From: Paraconiothyrium sp. Pb-2020
Taxonomy: Eukaryota; Ascomycota; Dothideomycetes; Pleosporales; Didymosphaeriaceae
DNA length: 64,000 nt
Assembly (NCBI GenBank): GCA_022419385.1
Contig: JAJUBI010000001.1
Coordinates: 248,001 to 312,000, forward strand
Direction of reading: 5' to 3'
Positions 22,076 through 32,764 of the stretch are shown piece after piece. The position numbers and the translations under genes were made by a program. The notes below the pieces were generated by a model. The model did no database searches. It saw only the letters and a program-made list of their open reading frames with translations, and had not been told where the DNA came from. Position 1 is the first letter of the stretch; each line of letters starts with the position of its first letter.

Positions 22076-22140
22076 GAGGCATCAACTTACATGGAGTCTC
22101 AGTTCGACATCGCTAGCAGCAAAGCCAATATCTCGCTAAT
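22076..22140 (+). repeat. Diverged repeat copy with G-to-A bias
   Basis: This aligns with 25753-25820 (anchors GCATCA, CATGGA, ATCGCT, AAGCCAAT). Five positions read A here where the other copy has G, the direction expected from RIP on the opposite strand. Confidence 0.55.
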
Positions 22141-23135
22141 TTCAAGTAGATTCTACTCTTCGCATACACCCGACTAAGTTGTTTTTAGGCCATTACATCA
22201 ACAAAATCTACTCGGCTCGACCTCGGCTCATTTATACTCAGCATGAATCACGCTTGCTCAGGCTCGCTCAGGCTCGCTCATGAACAAAATCATGGTGCCT
22301 CAGGCTGCTTATGCTGGACCCCCTTTTCGTTCCTCGTTCTGATTTTAGTCCTGATTCTTGTCCCCCAGCTCCTTGCTCTTTTTATCCCAACATCAGCAAC
22401 TTTAAACAGTTGTACACGATGATACTGTTCAGAGTTGTCTGGCTCCAAAACAGACTTCATTACCACATTCCGTGTAGTCTCTCGCTGTAGCAATTGGTCG
22501 GGATTCGCTTATATATGGGGCCTTCGACATGGACTCTATCTGCATTCAACCTATCACGGGGACCGAAAGTCCTACACCGCGTGGCTCAACCACATGATGG
22601 CTATCTTCACATGTGATGTTACACTATCTACTGGGTGTACTCGGTGTTTAGCTTTCATCGATTCTGTTCTTCATCGTGGCATCTGTCATACACTGCAAAT
22701 CAATCCGCACTGGTGAGGTTTCAAGTTCAAGACCGCAAGAGCCATGAATCTACAATTGCTGATTGTATTAAAAAATCTACTACGAAGAGTGTATCTGTGA
22801 TATAAAGGCCTCTTGTACCGGAGTTCCTAGGTCCCCTCATATGCATCAATGGTTAAAGGTTTAGTAAATGAAACTAGCGAAGATGAGATTGATCGAACGA
22901 CGAATCCTTCAGACTATGCAAAGACGCCGGTTTCGAAATGAAAGTATTCGAAGAGTCTTGATCCATCTTTTGGCCTTCCTTCTCGCTGATTCTAGCATAT
23001 AGAGTGCTCAGGAATCCAAGAACTTTAGGTTTGAAGTTTGTACTTATTCGACCATTTCTCTTTCGTCGTAGACCTTTCTTCTCCCACCCAGCACACGTTC
23101 GATCTATGTATGGAGACCATGATTTGGAAATTCCT

Positions 23136-24871
23136 CTAATCACGAACGGAGATGCGGCACGGATAGCGACAAGAAGGGTGCTGTCCCCCACCCCCACCAC
23201 TGACCTGATACGCCCTCACACCATTAGCCTCCCTCAGCCCAGCAACCGGATGCGATTGATCCCACTCGGCATACGCCTCTTTCAAATCAAACTGCCGTAC
23301 AACCATAACAAGCAACGTCTTAATCTCCGTCAGCGCAAGTGTCTGGCCAATACAGTTATGCGGGCCGAACTCGAACGCGCGCCAGGCACCCTTGGTCGGA
23401 TAAGGGGGCCCTTCGGGCTCGCACAGGAAGCGGTCTGGGACGAATTCATCGGCGCGCGGCCAGTAGGCCGGGTTTCGGTGGACGGCTTCGTGGAGAACCC
23501 AGATGGCACAGCCGTCTGTGGGGTATTGGGTACCGTCCTCAGCGATAAGTGTGATGTCTGGGCTGCCTTCACGGACCCCACCAGCGGGTGGGAAGAGACG
23601 GAGAGATTCTTTTATGGCTGCAGAGGTGATTGGTAGTTGGTTGAGCAGTGTTGGGTCATTAGACAGAATATCTGCAGCCGCGCCTGCGTCAGTGCCAAAG
23701 ACAGAGTCGTGTTCTGCGCGCACGCGGGCTAGGAACTCGGGGTGCTTGTACAGAAGATGCAGTGTGTACGTCAGTGCGCTTGAGGTCGTGTCGTGCCCTG
23801 CGACCAGAAATAAGCGTATCTGAGTGCTGGCGTAGCGCTCGAAGTCGCTGTCCAGTTTCGCGGTCTCGGTCTGCATGTGGTTCGTGATGTACTCGTCCAA
23901 AGCTAGGGATGCAATTGATTTCCCTGTTCGCTTGTCTGTGGCGCGATCACGGCTCTCAATAAGAGAATTTCGCTCCTCGAATCGCTTTGCGAGCTCCCCG
24001 CGGATATACGTGTTCAGGGTGCGGCCATATTTCCATACCAAGAAAGGTCGTATGGGGTTCCAGCGCTGCAGCGGATTCAGATCTTGCCCGAAAGTCACCG
24101 TCTCAATCAGAGAACGCATGGTGCTGGGGAATTGCCCATCCTGGAGTTGGTAGTTGAGCCGGACATTTCTGTTGTGATTGTCAACGCTTCTTCGTACATT
24201 TGAAAGCACGCGTCAACGACTCACAGTGCAACAAGACTTATGACGTCTATTGTTAGCCGAATAGTCGCCTCCTCCAGCTGCAAAAGCGTTCCGTTACGGG
24301 CAGCTTCGCGCAGCTTGCCACAGAACGTCTTCCCTTGATCAACGATAAGAGGGACCTGATCAAGTATATGCGCAGGATTGAATCCCGGAGCAAAGATGGA
24401 TCGCCACTGTTTCCAGGGCTGCTCGGCCATGGTAAGAAGGGAATCCCCTCCCGTCATCTGCACAAATGCATCTCGGACAGTGACGGGTTTCCGCGCATCG
24501 CCTTTCCCCATAATCTGCCCCGCGACATAGGGGTTCTTGATGACTAGAATGGGTGTCATGAAGGGCCAGAAATCCAGGTAGAACATGCCGTGCTTGGTGA
24601 ATGTGCGCGAGATATTGAAGGCCACATAGTTGAATACGGCATCGGTGGGGAGTTTGTCGACAAACTCTTTGATGACGAGGAGGTGACCAGTGGCCCAATT
24701 GTATGGCGGCATAGGCTGTTTTGATCAGAAGGTGAACTGATAGCGGCACGTGAGTGGACGGACCTTGCCTTGGGCGCGCAGCCTGTACATGACATTGCGG
24801 GCGCGATACACGGTGTAGAAGAAGTAACTAAGCGCCGCGACACCGACGGACACCAAGGCCTCCTTCATCAT
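23136..24871 (-). CDS. Cytochrome P450 monooxygenase
   Basis: Three exons are read: 24764-24871, 24225-24715 and 23136-24168, giving 543 residues with phase kept at both junctions. The N-terminus MMKEALVSVGVAALSYFFYTVY is an ER membrane anchor, followed by the proline-rich PMPPYNW hinge. Key motifs are AGHDTTS in the I helix (about 323), KESLR for ExxR, PDRF, and the heme loop FEFGPHNCIG (about 480) with the axial Cys. All catalytic landmarks are present. The sequence recalls CYP59-type enzymes of sterigmatocystin-like pathways, but that assignment is from memory and weak. The extreme C-terminus (GGGGGQHPSC) is unusual. It transcribes away from a 96-bp foldback and P450 remnants, suggesting a once larger metabolic locus. 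Confidence 0.85.
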
Positions 24872-25010
24872 ACTCAAAGGCTGACGACAAAGTCAATTGG
24901 TGTTGTCGGGCGACAGTAACTGCGTCGGTTCTAAAGTTCGTGCCTTGGGTGCGTGAAAAGTGCAGCAAGGGCACTCCAGGGAAAGGCATGTGCTTATCGA
25001 CCCCACCGAT

Positions 25011-25106
25011 CTGTGCGGCACGGGTCAAATTCAATGTTTATGTATGTTGGCTCCCAGCGGTGCAACCTTGGAGCCAACATACTTGAAGTTGACCCGTGCC
25101 GCACAG
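25011..25106. repeat. 96-bp foldback in divergent promoter
   Basis: The outer arms (CTGTGCGGCACGGGTCAA, mirrored as TTGACCCGTGCCGCACAG) and inner arms (TATGTTGGCTCC / GGAGCCAACATA) are perfect, joined by a short less-matched part and a 15-base loop. It lies 140 bp upstream of the P450 start (24871) and 215 bp upstream of the relic start (25321). It could be a tiny foldback element or a paired regulator site. Confidence 0.85.
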
Positions 25107-25320
25107 GGGGCATTGCTGCACCCATTCCTGGTCTAGTGTTGGTAACGTGTAACATAATACGCTACTGTCTTACACGCGCCGGGCCAATGGACCCATGTAA
25201 GAAACAGTCCCACTGATACCCTGTGCTAATTCCAGCAGAAAGAGAATCCAGAAACTTGGTGCGTGATGACGCTTATCAAAAGCTTCAACATTTGCGAATC
25301 GGGGCGATAGTTCTGCAACA

Positions 25321-25875
25321 ATGAAGAATGCTACAGGCAGCTTCCTCTTCGATTTCCTCTCGAGCAATCTAAACCTTCTTCTGGCATGTGCAATACCGCT
25401 GTATATCGCAGGCACTTACTTCAGAGACGTATACCGATTCCGCTCTGCCAACCGCAAACATGAACATAGGCGCACAACAATACCACCTACTGCGCCCTAC
25501 ATAATCCCGTATCTAGGCCATGCAATTGCTTTTCTCAGAGACCCAACAGAGTTTGTCAAGCAAAACATGTACGCCCACAACGCCCCCACCCCCGTACTGT
25601 TCCGCATCGACTTTGCATCGTCGTGTGCGCTACCAGAGGTGAAGAAAGAGACTTCGAATCACCCACCATGGGTTACAAATCGACGTTCGGCCTCTTTTTC
25701 CCTGGGTCCTCAGCTAGCGGGTACCGCGCATGAAGTCCCAACGTCCACTCTGTACGCATCAGCTTCCATGGATTCTCGGTTCGGCATCGCTGGCAGCGAA
25801 GCCAATGTCTTGCTATGTATCTTCTCGCTCAATGAGAAGCTCCCACCTTCACATACTCTGTCCACCGTTATCTAA
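25321..25875 (+). pseudogene. Truncated cytochrome P450, N-terminal part
   Basis: The open frame of 184 codons begins with a membrane anchor (FLFDFLSSNLNLLLACAIPLYIAG) and a P450-type hinge, IPPTAPYIIPYLGHAIAFLRDP. After about residue 100 it turns into unrelated sequence with no P450 helices, ExxR or heme loop. The break coincides with a repeat shared with 22076-22140 (here 25753-25820), so the gene was probably cut by an insertion or deletion. It cannot make a working P450. Confidence 0.6.
25753..25820 (+). repeat. Repeat copy inside the truncated P450
   Basis: Partner of 22076-22140. This copy keeps G at the five positions that read A in the other. Confidence 0.55.
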
Positions 25876-26136
25876 AACTGCACACGTACCCCGCGCGACA
25901 TCCTCGTTACAATCGCACGTCGAACTGGGACCATTGGCGTGCTCGACAGAAGACCGTGCTCGACACTTGAGCCCACACACATTTTTTTTGACGACATCCA
26001 CTGCGTAAGAACACTTAGGTGGGTTCTGGTGCTTCAAGAGCGTTTTCTCTTCGCACATAGTCTCGAATTAGTCGGTCTCTTTCAAGCGTCTGCCCCAACC
26101 AGAGCTCAGGAATTTTAGAAAATACCTTATCCGACT

Positions 26137-27097
26137 ATGTATTACAAGCCGGAAAAACCCACGAAGACTCGCTTCGTCACATACTGCATCGTCTCGCTTA
26201 CATCCGTGGCGATCTCTCAACTCGGACCTCCCGCGAGCGCTGGTGCTTTGCAGGTAGTACTATGGTTCTCAATCGCCCCGTGTACTCCATGGCTACTATT
26301 CTTTGCGCTGAAGCATTACTTCAACGATTGGCGGTGCTGTGTTCAAGGGTCCATCACGAAATGTCCGCATACACTATACACGATACAACTGGCGCTGCTC
26401 CTGCCCTTGTTCGGCTCCGTCGCAACCTATATCAAAACGCATCTCGCCGTCCCCTCCTCCGATGCGAACCTCGGTACAGACGTCCAAGCCTGCGCGATAC
26501 ATTTCGCTCTCTCTTTTCTCGTTGTTTCGGAATGCGAGTTTTATCAGATGTACTGGGTACATCGCGGACGAGAACTTCCACTTCCGTATAGTGCGATTTT
26601 CAAGGTTATCTGGGACGCGAACCAGGATCGAGAGTTCGAGGAAAGCAGAGATTGTATCAGCTACCCTCTCACAGTATCGAGGCCCGAAATCCCACAGAAC
26701 GAGGCTGCTTGTTGGTTTTTCCCCCATGGTGCTTAGAAGCGCAGCAGATTTCATCGGTTTCCATATACCAGCGATGTGGACGTTCGGCGTAGCGATTAGG
26801 TTGCTTTTGGGCGTGGCCGAACCGGACAGCTTCGTGTTGAGTGTTGTGCAGATGCTTTATACACCGAGACATCCTAGTTTCGTTGTGCTCGACGTTCTCC
26901 TGCAACGTCCTATCCGATTGCTCCTTAGGATGATTTCCGCGTCTGCTATGGGGTTGGGCTACGGGTTCTGGGCATGGTGGCGAGATGCGAAGATCGAGCA
27001 GGGACAAAGTCGACACGAAGACGCGAGCATGGGTCACCTGGAACGTTGTGCCGCCCATCGGACTCTTGCTACAAGCTCACCATCAGTGCGGAATTGA
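26137..27097 (+). pseudogene. Decayed multi-pass membrane enzyme, sterol-desaturase-like
   Basis: Two overlapping frames together look like one broken gene. The first (26137-26736) has several hydrophobic segments and FYQMYWVHRG, reminiscent of the first His box of fatty-acid hydroxylase/sterol desaturase proteins. The second (frame of 26339-27097) has HIPAMWTFGVAIRLLLGVAE, like the late membrane helix of that family. The other His boxes are missing and the frames do not join without indels. The family link is tentative. It follows a truncated P450 and fits a decaying metabolic locus. Confidence 0.3.
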
Positions 27098-29535
27098 ACT
27101 GGTTACACCGACCTAGGATTCACATTTGTAGCGGTAAAGGCACGCGGATGATACTCGACTCTAAGCGGCTGCCTGTGGTGTTACAAACCATCACTATGCA
27201 GTATTTTCTAACGGTATTGGTTCATGCTATCTGTAAGATTTTCTTTCATCGCCATCTGCGACCTCAACATACCATGCCACAAGGAAGAATGAGTTCTAGC
27301 GGCTTTAATACATCAACATGAGGCGCACCTCGCGACGTGAGAACTGAGAAGGAATCACCGTAACGCGTCATCATTGATTGCCTACGATGATGGTGGACCT
27401 GAATAATTGGCATCCTCGATCAGCTGGGACGGTGCTGAGATTAAAATCAAAGTATGGACATCCAAGTCTACCGATGTGCTCTATCAACGCGTTTGTGCTG
27501 ACGAAGACAACCAGTCACGGCGGGGCGGTGCAGAGTTTGACTGCACTCAGTGCTATCAAGCAGCTATATCGCGTACCATGGGCCCATTCCAGGCATCGCC
27601 TCTCAACAGAAAACCACCAAACAAGTCAACACTAAAGCTTTTTCCAAGAACGTTCCCTAACAGCACGTGATCAAAATTCCGAAAGACGAGAGTCATGGCG
27701 AAGCGGATCCCCGGTCCGCCGTTGACAAAGCATTTCACGGACCTGATCAAATCTCGCGACTAGTCTACGAATGTCCACCTCAATTTCTCGGGGCTGGATA
27801 ACCCTCGTCGAACATGCCTAATTCACTAACTTTTGATGGAATCTCCTCATGATTCACACCTTCGACTTTCCCTGGTGCACGCTTCTACCAAATTGAGAAC
27901 AACGCTCGATTATGTTTGATACCCAGGTGGTCTATCCGTCTCTATGCCCATCACCAACTATCGCAGAGCTTCCACCTTCTGTTCCTCGTGAGACGGCCTG
28001 CCCAAAACTCTCCTGCAAGGGTCTCGAAGGGCACACCTTGCGGAGGAAGTTTTTCCATGTCGAGACAAACCCCAACAACAGAACATCCCCCAGTCGTCAA
28101 CTTCCACAGCATTTTCGCCTGCTTGCACGTGCAATGACTGCCTCGAGGCGATAGTTCTGCGCTTAGAACAGTGTCTTCAACTCAGGGGTCCTTTCCATTT
28201 GGCCCGGAGGATATCATCTCGGCGATGCATGTCACTTTGAGCTCTACGGAGTTGCGTTGATGCTGGCATCTTGCAAAGCACTCACTGGCTATGGAAGCAG
28301 AGAAATACGCTGAACGTCGATTTGCAACACACGATGGTTTTTATCTTTGCGGAGACCATATTCTCGAAACCACCTCGTGTATGACTTGTCGGCAGTCAAT
28401 AACACCACTCTCATTAGGAAGCTTGGACAATTCGGACTGTTGATTTCCGGGTGAGTTCTATCTTGGTGCAAGGTTAGCTTTCATCTCGAGGCCCTCTGTA
28501 CGGTAGACTAGAAAGAAATTTATTGATAGCGTCACGATATATGATTGGATTCACCGGTTGGTATGCTCGATCGCTAAATTCAATTAACATCGATTTTTCC
28601 GTACGCGTTACCGTCTGAGGTATACGATGTATACACTCTGACGCAGTGACACTATTCCCACCAAAAGCCTTAACAGTTGCTGGGGCGTCATTGCGCTCCA
28701 AAGGTCGCAGCATGAAGCCAATGCTACGGCACAGATAGCACGTGCACCCTTAGCATTGATTTGGTCACGCTTTCCACAGATATGCGCTTACCTAGAAACA
28801 TATATGCAGCAGCAGGGTGATACCGATTACATCTATGAAAATGTACGAGCCACGCCGAAGTAAGAAGCACTTTTGCCCGTACCTACACTGCATGGGAATA
28901 TATATACCATTCTGTTCCCTATCTACATTTGGGCTTGAGGGGTTTAAAGCAAGAGCATTTGCCTACCAACTATGTTCTCGAGAATACGACATCTAAGATC
29001 AAGTATTGGAGCTCATACCATGAACGATTATGACCCTTCCATCATCGTGGTCATTCAGCGCTTATCATCCCCGATTTCATGTGTCAAATCCTTGTTTGTG
29101 ACTTCCTACCACCAATACGCTTGCTTGCAACCTGGTCCGCAGCCCTCTATACCTAAAAATTACTCTCACCTACAGTGCTGGACTATTTAAACCTTTGTGC
29201 ATGGTGCAAAGAACTATCATTTCCTTCTTAAAACATCAGCACCCGCGAGTTTACGAAGACCGACGACATTGACAACGAAACGGATGGCTGCCAAAGACAC
29301 TAAAAACGTATCAAAGTTACTTAATATGTGAAGAACATAATTAGTCGCGGACACAGAAACCTGCGGTCCCAAGAATTGCTAGCTTTGAGGCCTCTCTTAT
29401 GAAAGGCAGAATCCTCTGTATATGGTTCTACCCAAGCCAACTCAAAGTCATACATGAGCCGTATGTATACACACAGCCGCAAAACGACACAAACCCCGTC
29501 CCACTCCCCTCCCCTCCCAACTTCCCCTTCCCCTC
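27098..29535. other. Gene-poor region with relics
   Basis: No intact gene is supported. A possible P450 heme-loop remnant lies at 27556-27750 (minus). A short plus frame at 27407-27670 and others lack any recognisable domain. 28700-29400 is AT-rich and appears empty. Confidence 0.45.
27556..27750 (-). pseudogene. Possible P450 heme-region remnant
   Basis: On the minus strand the frame reads CFVNGGPGIRFAMTLV, resembling the FNGGPRxCxGxxFA heme loop of CYP52-like enzymes but lacking the segment with the axial Cys. No other P450 motif is in frame. A fragment at best. Confidence 0.25.
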
Positions 29536-30569
29536 CTACGCCCCCATCTTTCCCCCTCCACTCTTCCTCACCCTCTCCATATCCCGCTCAAACCTCTCTT
29601 TCATCTTATACCCAAACACCTGCTGCGCCCCAAAATACACCGCCGGCCCCGCAAGCAACAACATCCAACTAAACGCCAGCAACACCAGTACCGTAACGCA
29701 GAACCCCCAAAACGCAAAACTAAGCGCGTCTTTCTCCCGCGCCCACGTCCGGCCCGGCACGTCCGAGGGCAGGCTAAGTATGACCTGCATCGCGCTCATG
29801 ATGAGCGACAGCGACGCGAAGACGAAGACCCCCGCTGAGACGAACTGCCGCAGGTACGCAGACGTGTACCAGTGCATCGTGCAGTAGTGTCTGTTTGTGC
29901 CCGCGTCGTCGCGCGAGCGCGGCCGCAGCACGCGGATGAGCAGGTTGAGACGCGTGAGGCGGAGCTGGCCGAAGTGGTAGCGGGGAGCGACGTCGAGGTC
30001 TTGTACGTTGCGGAAGGGGGCGATGAAGTGCGCCCATTGTAGCCAGTCTACGTGCTTCGGGAGCAAGCCGTTTTCTACAGCGATGGCAAGGTCGGAGCGG
30101 TGGCGGATGAGGTAGGCGTAGGAGCGGAGGAAGCCGAGGGCGAGGCGTGTGGAGGGGGGGGTAGGGCGGAGGGGGTTTCGGTGGATGTGGGGAGGAAGTG
30201 CAGCCAGAAGGAGTGGTTTAGGAGGCAGAGGGAGATGGGCTTGATGCAGACTTTGTCTTTGAACCAGATCAGGTGGAGGGCTGGGTCTTCGGTTGGGAGG
30301 ATGGAGCGGCCTTTGAAGAGGTGCTGGTGGAGGGCGTCGATGCGGTGGCTTTCCTTGGTGGCGCATAGCCAGAGCCAGTTGTACATCCGGTTCAAGATGG
30401 TTGTTTGTAATTCGGCGGTGAGGAAGTCTTGCACTTCTTGGTTGTTTAGGGGCACTGACGGTTGGTCGGGTACATGATGGATGGTAGGGGTTTGGCTTGG
30501 GCCTTGAAATGGAGCCAGCATCTGTTGGTCGAGAGCGTGCTGTTTTAGGAACGGTGGGTTGGGTGCCAT
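29536..30569 (-). CDS. DUF6601-like fungal membrane protein (frameshift)
   Basis: The start ATG 30569 opens MAPNPPFLKQHALDQQM. The N-terminal half contains FLTAELQTTILNRMYNWLWL, the block HIDALHQHLFKGR-like (here RIDALHQHLFKGR), and KPISLCLLNHSFWLHFLP. The C-terminal half contains LGFLRSYAYLIRHRSDL and APRYHFGQLRLTRLNLL. Two or three membrane helices follow before a basic tail. This arrangement matches a fungal family I know as DUF6601, function unknown. The halves lie in different frames. The switch is at the G8 tract 30154-30161 (C8 in the gene), where one added base restores PPPSTRLALGFL. The two halves are otherwise well preserved, so the break is probably a homopolymer miscall. Confidence 0.7.
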
Positions 30570-31314
30570 TGCATGGGCGAGGTGAATGAACGAGGGAAGT
30601 AAATCGCGGCAATTGTGTGCAGAGTGTGGCTCACACTTTTAGTTCTAGCAAGCAGGCAGCGATGGAACACAGCCATGATGTGTGTCGCCATCATTACGTC
30701 GCACATGCGTATCTATGTTGTTTAAGTGGTGTGTCAGTGTTGAACAGGAGTGCGCAGCCTCGCAACTTTCGTTCCACATAAGGCGACGGTCGCCACAGGG
30801 CGATGAATGCAGTACCAATGACAACTTGTTGGCCTCGCAGCGATATCGCAGGTGTATGAGCCTCCGTAGGGCGCCGTCGGCGCGTATACCATGTGGTGCA
30901 ATCACTAGCCTCCTGAATGGGTCCCACAAGGCCTGCATTGGGCCAGAAGTGTAACTTAAAGTATGTGGGATAGACTGACTCACTCATCTGAAGATCGTCT
31001 CTTCGAGCAAGTGTCCATCTCATAGACTGACTCACTCAATCTTTGAGTACAACCTATCCTCCCCTTATGAAGCGATCTTGTTGGCTTGAGCCCCATCTTT
31101 CATTCCATGTTCACACAACTTTTACAGTTTGCCTCGAATGCACTGCTCCTTCTAGCATATACATTGCCTGGGATATTCTCTATCATTGAGCCTGGTCAGA
31201 TTCTCAGCTTAAATCGTCAAGTGCAGGAAGCACCATAAGCAATCCCCCAATCACAACCACTACGCCTCCAGCCAGCAGCAACCCCTGAGCAAAGCATTGG
31301 ATTCTTCTGCTTCT
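30570..31314. other. Divergent promoter region, no gene seen
   Basis: This lies between the minus-strand membrane protein and the plus-strand gene at 31315. A short tandem of GACTGACTCACTCA-like sequence occurs at 30974-31040. No coding region is supported. Confidence 0.45.
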
Positions 31315-32538
31315 ATGGCACCCATTAAACAAGACTATGACGACGCGTCGCTCACTTCAGATGACGATAGCAAGCAGTGGAGAGAACAAGCTCACAAAGT
31401 CGCGAACGAGACCGGCCGCAAATATCAGAAATTCTACGAACAGTTTAGTAAGCTAAGCCCCTGCACATCCAGCAAAATACAACTGACTAGTCGCAAATCT
31501 AGGCTCAAATGGTAGTACCGATGGCAGTAACGCGCAGACACCGTCACGCTGCCCGCTCGACGTAGTCGAGACCAATGCCAAAGGCGCAAAACGCGTCGTC
31601 TATGTACAGCACCGACCGCTTAGGAGGTGGATGGAAACTCGAAGAGCCAAGGGTGTTGCACTCAGGGTGCTCAGCAATTTACAGATTGCCGGGCACTGGG
31701 GGCTCACCATCGGACCATATACCTACGACATCTTCCAGCACGACAAGGAGGTCGTATTCCACGTCGGCGAGTGGCGGCCGGTCGGGCCTGGTAAGAAGAG
31801 CAGTGTCAAGGTCAAAGAGGTGGGCTGCACGAACATGACGGACGTGCAAATCTTTGACACAGGCATGTATAATTAAAAACTAGTATATGTCGTGCATATG
31901 GGAGCTCGCATGCTGAGTTGCCTTGTCTAGCGAAAGCAATCTACCAGCGGATGAAACCCCAGGGGTACGACGCGCGGTTCAACAACTGCCACCGCTTCGC
32001 AAACGACCTCGCTGAACGCATTGCAACTCGAGGAGACCGCGAGCCTATCACGCTGCGCATGCGCCTCCTGTACATCTGGAATTTGCTACCCGCTTCTCAC
32101 CTCTTCCAAGCGAGCGAATTCACCAAGCAGCTTGTGCGGCTCCCCAAGAAGTTCCTCTTGGGGCGCGTCGTCGCGGAGCTACGACTCTACGGGCTTATGG
32201 ACTCAGGCTTCTGGCGTGCGCTCATCAAGGAGGCACGCATCTCAGCGAAGGTTATTCTCTTCCTGCTCACGGTCGGCGCGATGACGGCTTTCCTGCAGAT
32301 GGCGAGGGCATTTACACGTTGGGATCCCGAGGATCCCTTCCATCGGGCAGAGTATCTGAAGATTTTTGAGTGCATCCCGGGCGTGTCAGACGATATGGCT
32401 AGGACGTATCTGACATGCGCGTTCCAGGGGCCGAAAGCTCTGCATGTTATGGTAGATAGTCTGTTTCAGGCATCTGCGAAAGGACCGAAGGGCTTTTTCG
32501 AGGAGAGCTTCAAGCAGCTAAAGGGCGTGGTTCCGTAG
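31315..32538 (+). CDS. Papain-fold-like protein with NC-x-x-F motif
   Basis: Exons are 31315-31447, 31503-31866 and 31905-32538, giving 376 residues. The second intron is only 38 bp (GTATAA to GGGAG) and is the least certain. The start is the ATG reading MAPIKQDYDD. The central part has HWGLTIGPYTYDI, with a candidate catalytic His. About 75 residues on it has FNNCHRFANDLAERI, a Cys in the NNCxxF setting used by LRAT/NlpC-P60/PPPDE-type papain-fold enzymes. Near the C-terminus one hydrophobic segment (VILFLLTVGAMTAFL) could anchor it to a membrane. The family assignment rests on motif spacing only, so the activity is unknown. Confidence 0.65.
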
Positions 32539-32764
32539 CTGTGCAGAGACGTCGAATTAAATTACTGGATATTGTGCGGATCTTGGCTTCCAACATGATA
32601 GACTGACCTTGTGCTTTCCCCTACTCCAGCTCTGTGTTCCGCAATAGAGTAATTCCCAGACGTCCGCGGGTGAGTCCTAAAACACTGCGAATTTGTATTA
32701 CCAGTTACGTAGCCATTCGTAATTCGTCGAATTCTATAAGATCATATTGTGTGGAGTCGAAGAC

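Larger units (their letters stand above)
20162..23135. other. Gene-poor region between veA and the P450 locus
   Basis: No protein-coding gene is supported in 3 kb. It holds the veA 3' UTR, a CTGTG microsatellite, a G-quadruplex-type tract, several GCTCAGGCTC-like short repeats near 22258-22280, and a diverged repeat (22076-22140) shared with 25753-25820. Confidence 0.5.

Noticed and set aside
29536..30612. Reading 30612-29536 as one 358-residue protein
   Set aside because: Its N-terminal half is Pro/Arg/His-rich nonsense. The real N-terminus is in the neighbouring frame starting at 30569, joined at the C8 tract.
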